In this document: positions 62,208 through 64,000 of the stretch, one piece after another
How the letters are laid out: each line of letters opens with the position of its first letter
Numbering within the stretch: position 1 is the stretch's first letter
NCBI GenBank assembly: GCA_900552135.1
Contig: URYN01000009.1
Location: 1-64,000 of the forward strand
Reading direction: 5' to 3'
From: an uncultured Clostridium sp.
GTDB taxonomy: Bacteria > Bacillota > Clostridia > TANB77 > CAG-508
Length of the DNA stretch: 64,000 bases
Notes under the pieces: generated by a model
The model's input: the letters and a program-made list of their open reading frames with translations, nothing else
Database searches by the model: none
What the model was told of the DNA's origin: nothing
Translations under genes and position numbers: made by a program

Positions 62208-64000
62208 TTATTTTATCATGTTATTGAATTCTTCTTCTGATATTATTCTAATTCCTAATTCTTGTGCTTTAGTCAATTTTGAGCCAGCCTCTTCTCCTGC
62301 CAATACATAGCTTGTTTTCTTTGATACAGAGCCAGAAACTTTTCCTCCAAATCTTTCGATTATATCGCTTGCTTCTTGTCTTGTGAAGCCCGTTAGACTT
62401 CCTGTTAATACAAATGTTTCTCCATAGAATCTATCATCTGAATTTGAATCATCTTCGAGTACTTCCGTATTTACTCCAGCCTCTTTTAACTTTTCTATTA
62501 AATCCATTGTTTGAGGTTGTCTGAAAAACTCATAAATGCTTTTTGCTGTAATCATTCCAACATCGTCAATCATGCTTAATTCTTCAAAACTTGCATTTGC
62601 AATTTCATCTATAGATTTATATTTCTTGCAAAGTCCTTTTGCAGATTTTGTTCCAATATGTCTTATTCCAAGTGCTGTAAGCAATTTAAATAAATCATTA
62701 TTCTTACTTTCGTTTATTGCATCAATTAAGTTTTGTGCAAATTTCTTGCCATTCTTTTTAAGTGAAGCTATTTCATCAATAGTTAGAGTATAGATGTCTG
62801 TTATATTTTTTAATAGTCCTTTATCAACTAACTGTTCGATTATTTTTATTCCAAGTCCATCTATGTCCATTCCTTCTTTTGAAGCAAAGTGTGCTAAGTT
62901 TCTAAGCAATTTTGCACTACACTCTATTCCAATACATCGAGCTACTGCTTCGCCCTCTTCTCTTACAACTGGAGCTCCGCAAACTGGGCATACTGTTGGC
63001 ATTACAAAATCTCTTTCAGTTCCGTTTCTTTTTCTTTTAAGAACATCAACAACTTCCGGAATTACGTCTCCCTGTTTTTGAATTACAACGGTGTCTCCAA
63101 TTTTTAATCCTTTTTGCTTTATGAAATCTTCATTATGAAGTGTTGTTTTTGATATTGTAGACCCTGCAACTTTAACTGGCTCAAGTATTGCAGTTGGTGT
63201 TATAGCTCCAGTTCTTCCTACTTGGCATACAATATCCAATAATTTTGTTTCTTTCTTTTCTGGTGGGTACTTGTATGCAATCGCCCACTTTGGAACTTTA
63301 TAAGTTGTTCCTAGAATTTCTCTAAGTCTAAGATTATCGACCTTTATAACAGCTCCATCTATTCCAAAAGATAATTTTTCTCTATCTTCACCTATCTTCT
63401 GTATTGCCTCTATTGCTTCGTCTATTGTACTACAAAGAGTTCTTACTGGAACTACATTAAATCCTAATTTTTCAAGCTTGTTCAATTCTGTAAAATGTGA
63501 ATTTTCTGAATCGAATGTTTCTGCCTCGTACTTTTGAACATTGAATATAAATATGTCTAAAGGTCTCATTGCAGTAACTCTAGAATCCAACTGACGAAGT
63601 GAGCCTGCTGCTGCATTTCTTGCGTTAGCAAATAGAGGCTCGTCCATAATTTCTCTTTCAGCGTTCATCTTTTCAAACTCTTTTGTACCAATGAAAACCT
63701 CTCCACGAACGGTAATGTTTATGTCCTCATTAAGTTTCTTTGGAATATGTGCAATAGTTTTCAAGTTATCTGTAACATCTTCGCCTATTAGACCATTTCC
63801 TCTTGTTGCTCCTTGAACAAAAATACCATTTTCATATTTTAGAGCAGTTGATAAACCGTCAATTTTTGTCTCAACAACATATTTTAATTCTTCATTATTT
63901 TCCTCTGCAACTTTTCTAACCCTATTGTCAAATTCTCTAAGTTCATCAAAAGAGAAAATATCTTGAAGACTTTGAAGAGGAACTTCATGAGTCACCTGCT
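62208..64000 (-). CDS. ligA: NAD-dependent DNA ligase LigA, 5' part outside the window
   Basis: At least 597 codons, of about 660 expected; the reading frame is open to the window edge, so the N-terminal domain Ia starts outside. Bacterial LigA seals nicks using NAD. The adenylated Lys is in V-V-E-T-K-I-D-G-L-S near the visible start. The OB-fold, the four-Cys zinc finger (C-P-V-C-G-A-P ... C-I-G-I-E-C), helix-hairpin-helix repeats and a C-terminal BRCT domain (E-T-F-V-L-T-G-S-L-T-G) follow in the normal order. The preceding GTG in the visible part is internal. Confidence 0.95.
   Translation of the reverse strand, partial: QVTHEVPLQSLQDIFSFDELREFDNRVRKVAEENNEELKYVVETKIDGLSTALKYENGIFVQGATRGNGLIGEDVTDNLKTIAHIPKKLNEDINITVRGEVFIGTKEFEKMNAEREIMDEPLFANARNAAAGSLRQLDSRVTAMRPLDIFIFNVQKYEAETFDSENSHFTELNKLEKLGFNVVPVRTLCSTIDEAIEAIQKIGEDREKLSFGIDGAVIKVDNLRLREILGTTYKVPKWAIAYKYPPEKKETKLLDIVCQVGRTGAITPTAILEPVKVAGSTISKTTLHNEDFIKQKGLKIGDTVVIQKQGDVIPEVVDVLKRKRNGTERDFVMPTVCPVCGAPVVREEGEAVARCIGIECSAKLLRNLAHFASKEGMDIDGLGIKIIEQLVDKGLLKNITDIYTLTIDEIASLKKNGKKFAQNLIDAINESKNNDLFKLLTALGIRHIGTKSAKGLCKKYKSIDEIANASFEELSMIDDVGMITAKSIYEFFRQPQTMDLIEKLKEAGVNTEVLEDDSNSDDRFYGETFVLTGSLTGFTRQEASDIIERFGGKVSGSVSKKTSYVLAGEEAGSKLTKAQELGIRIISEEEFNNMIK

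Overview
The window is a very AT-rich bacterial chromosome segment that looks like an anaerobic, low-GC Clostridia-type Firmicute. Support comes from sporulation genes (SpoIIM, SigH, YtxC), EndoQ beside XerD and SpoIIM, a CIRCE-controlled hrcA-grpE-dnaK-dnaJ set, YlbF, RqcH, TmcAL and strong AGGAGG ribosome-binding sites. Most genes are core housekeeping genes. About 50 genes lie on the minus strand. The plus-strand genes are rnhA, a DUF4912 gene, a GH57 gene, ytxC, a small RHH gene, rqcH and one tRNA.

Layout. 1-4.5 kb: partial tRNA-Gly, a pilin-like surface protein with BspA-type leucine-rich repeats, a large membrane protein and a GT2. 4.6-11.8 kb: xerD, spoIIM, endoQ, two unknown genes, coaE, tmcAL, rnhA. 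11.9-18.8 kb: a YfhO-type membrane protein, then a FIST sensor protein, aldehyde dehydrogenase and iron alcohol dehydrogenase read as one unit, with palindromic repeats between them. 18.9-25.7 kb: a membrane metallopeptidase, ylbF, and a glucan block (GT4 diverging from DUF4912 and GH57), then ytxC. 25.8-34 kb: queA-tgt-WG protein-yajC-TIGR04086-HD-secD-secF-rhodanese, a tRNA-modification and protein-export block with unusually divergent SecD and SecF. 33.9-43.1 kb: a surface metallopeptidase, clpX, clpP, tig, a phosphoesterase, tsaD, an M50 protease and recN.

43.3-45.2 kb is the clearest foreign island: a GC-rich flotillin-like gene broken by a one-base frameshift, with a coupled 51-residue small gene. 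After tRNA-Glu come a Lys-rich membrane protein, rsmE and the heat-shock operon (46.5-52.6 kb). A second pilin-like protein carrying a beta-helix (52.9-54.8 kb) is followed by RHH, ychF, a foreign-looking orphan, a holin-amidase pair, tRNA-Thr, sigH, rqcH, a DUF4116 repeat protein and the 3' part of ligA.

The items most worth a second look are: a recN promoter bracketed by two near-identical 18-bp motifs; the frameshifted flotillin and its companion; a family of CGCCCAA...TTGGGCG palindromes; two surface proteins with the same pilin-like anchor but different display domains; reduced SecD/SecF; and the FIST-ALDH-ADH unit. I found no CRISPR array, rRNA, transposase or complete prophage. Calls rest on reading the sequence and family knowledge; no database search was run.
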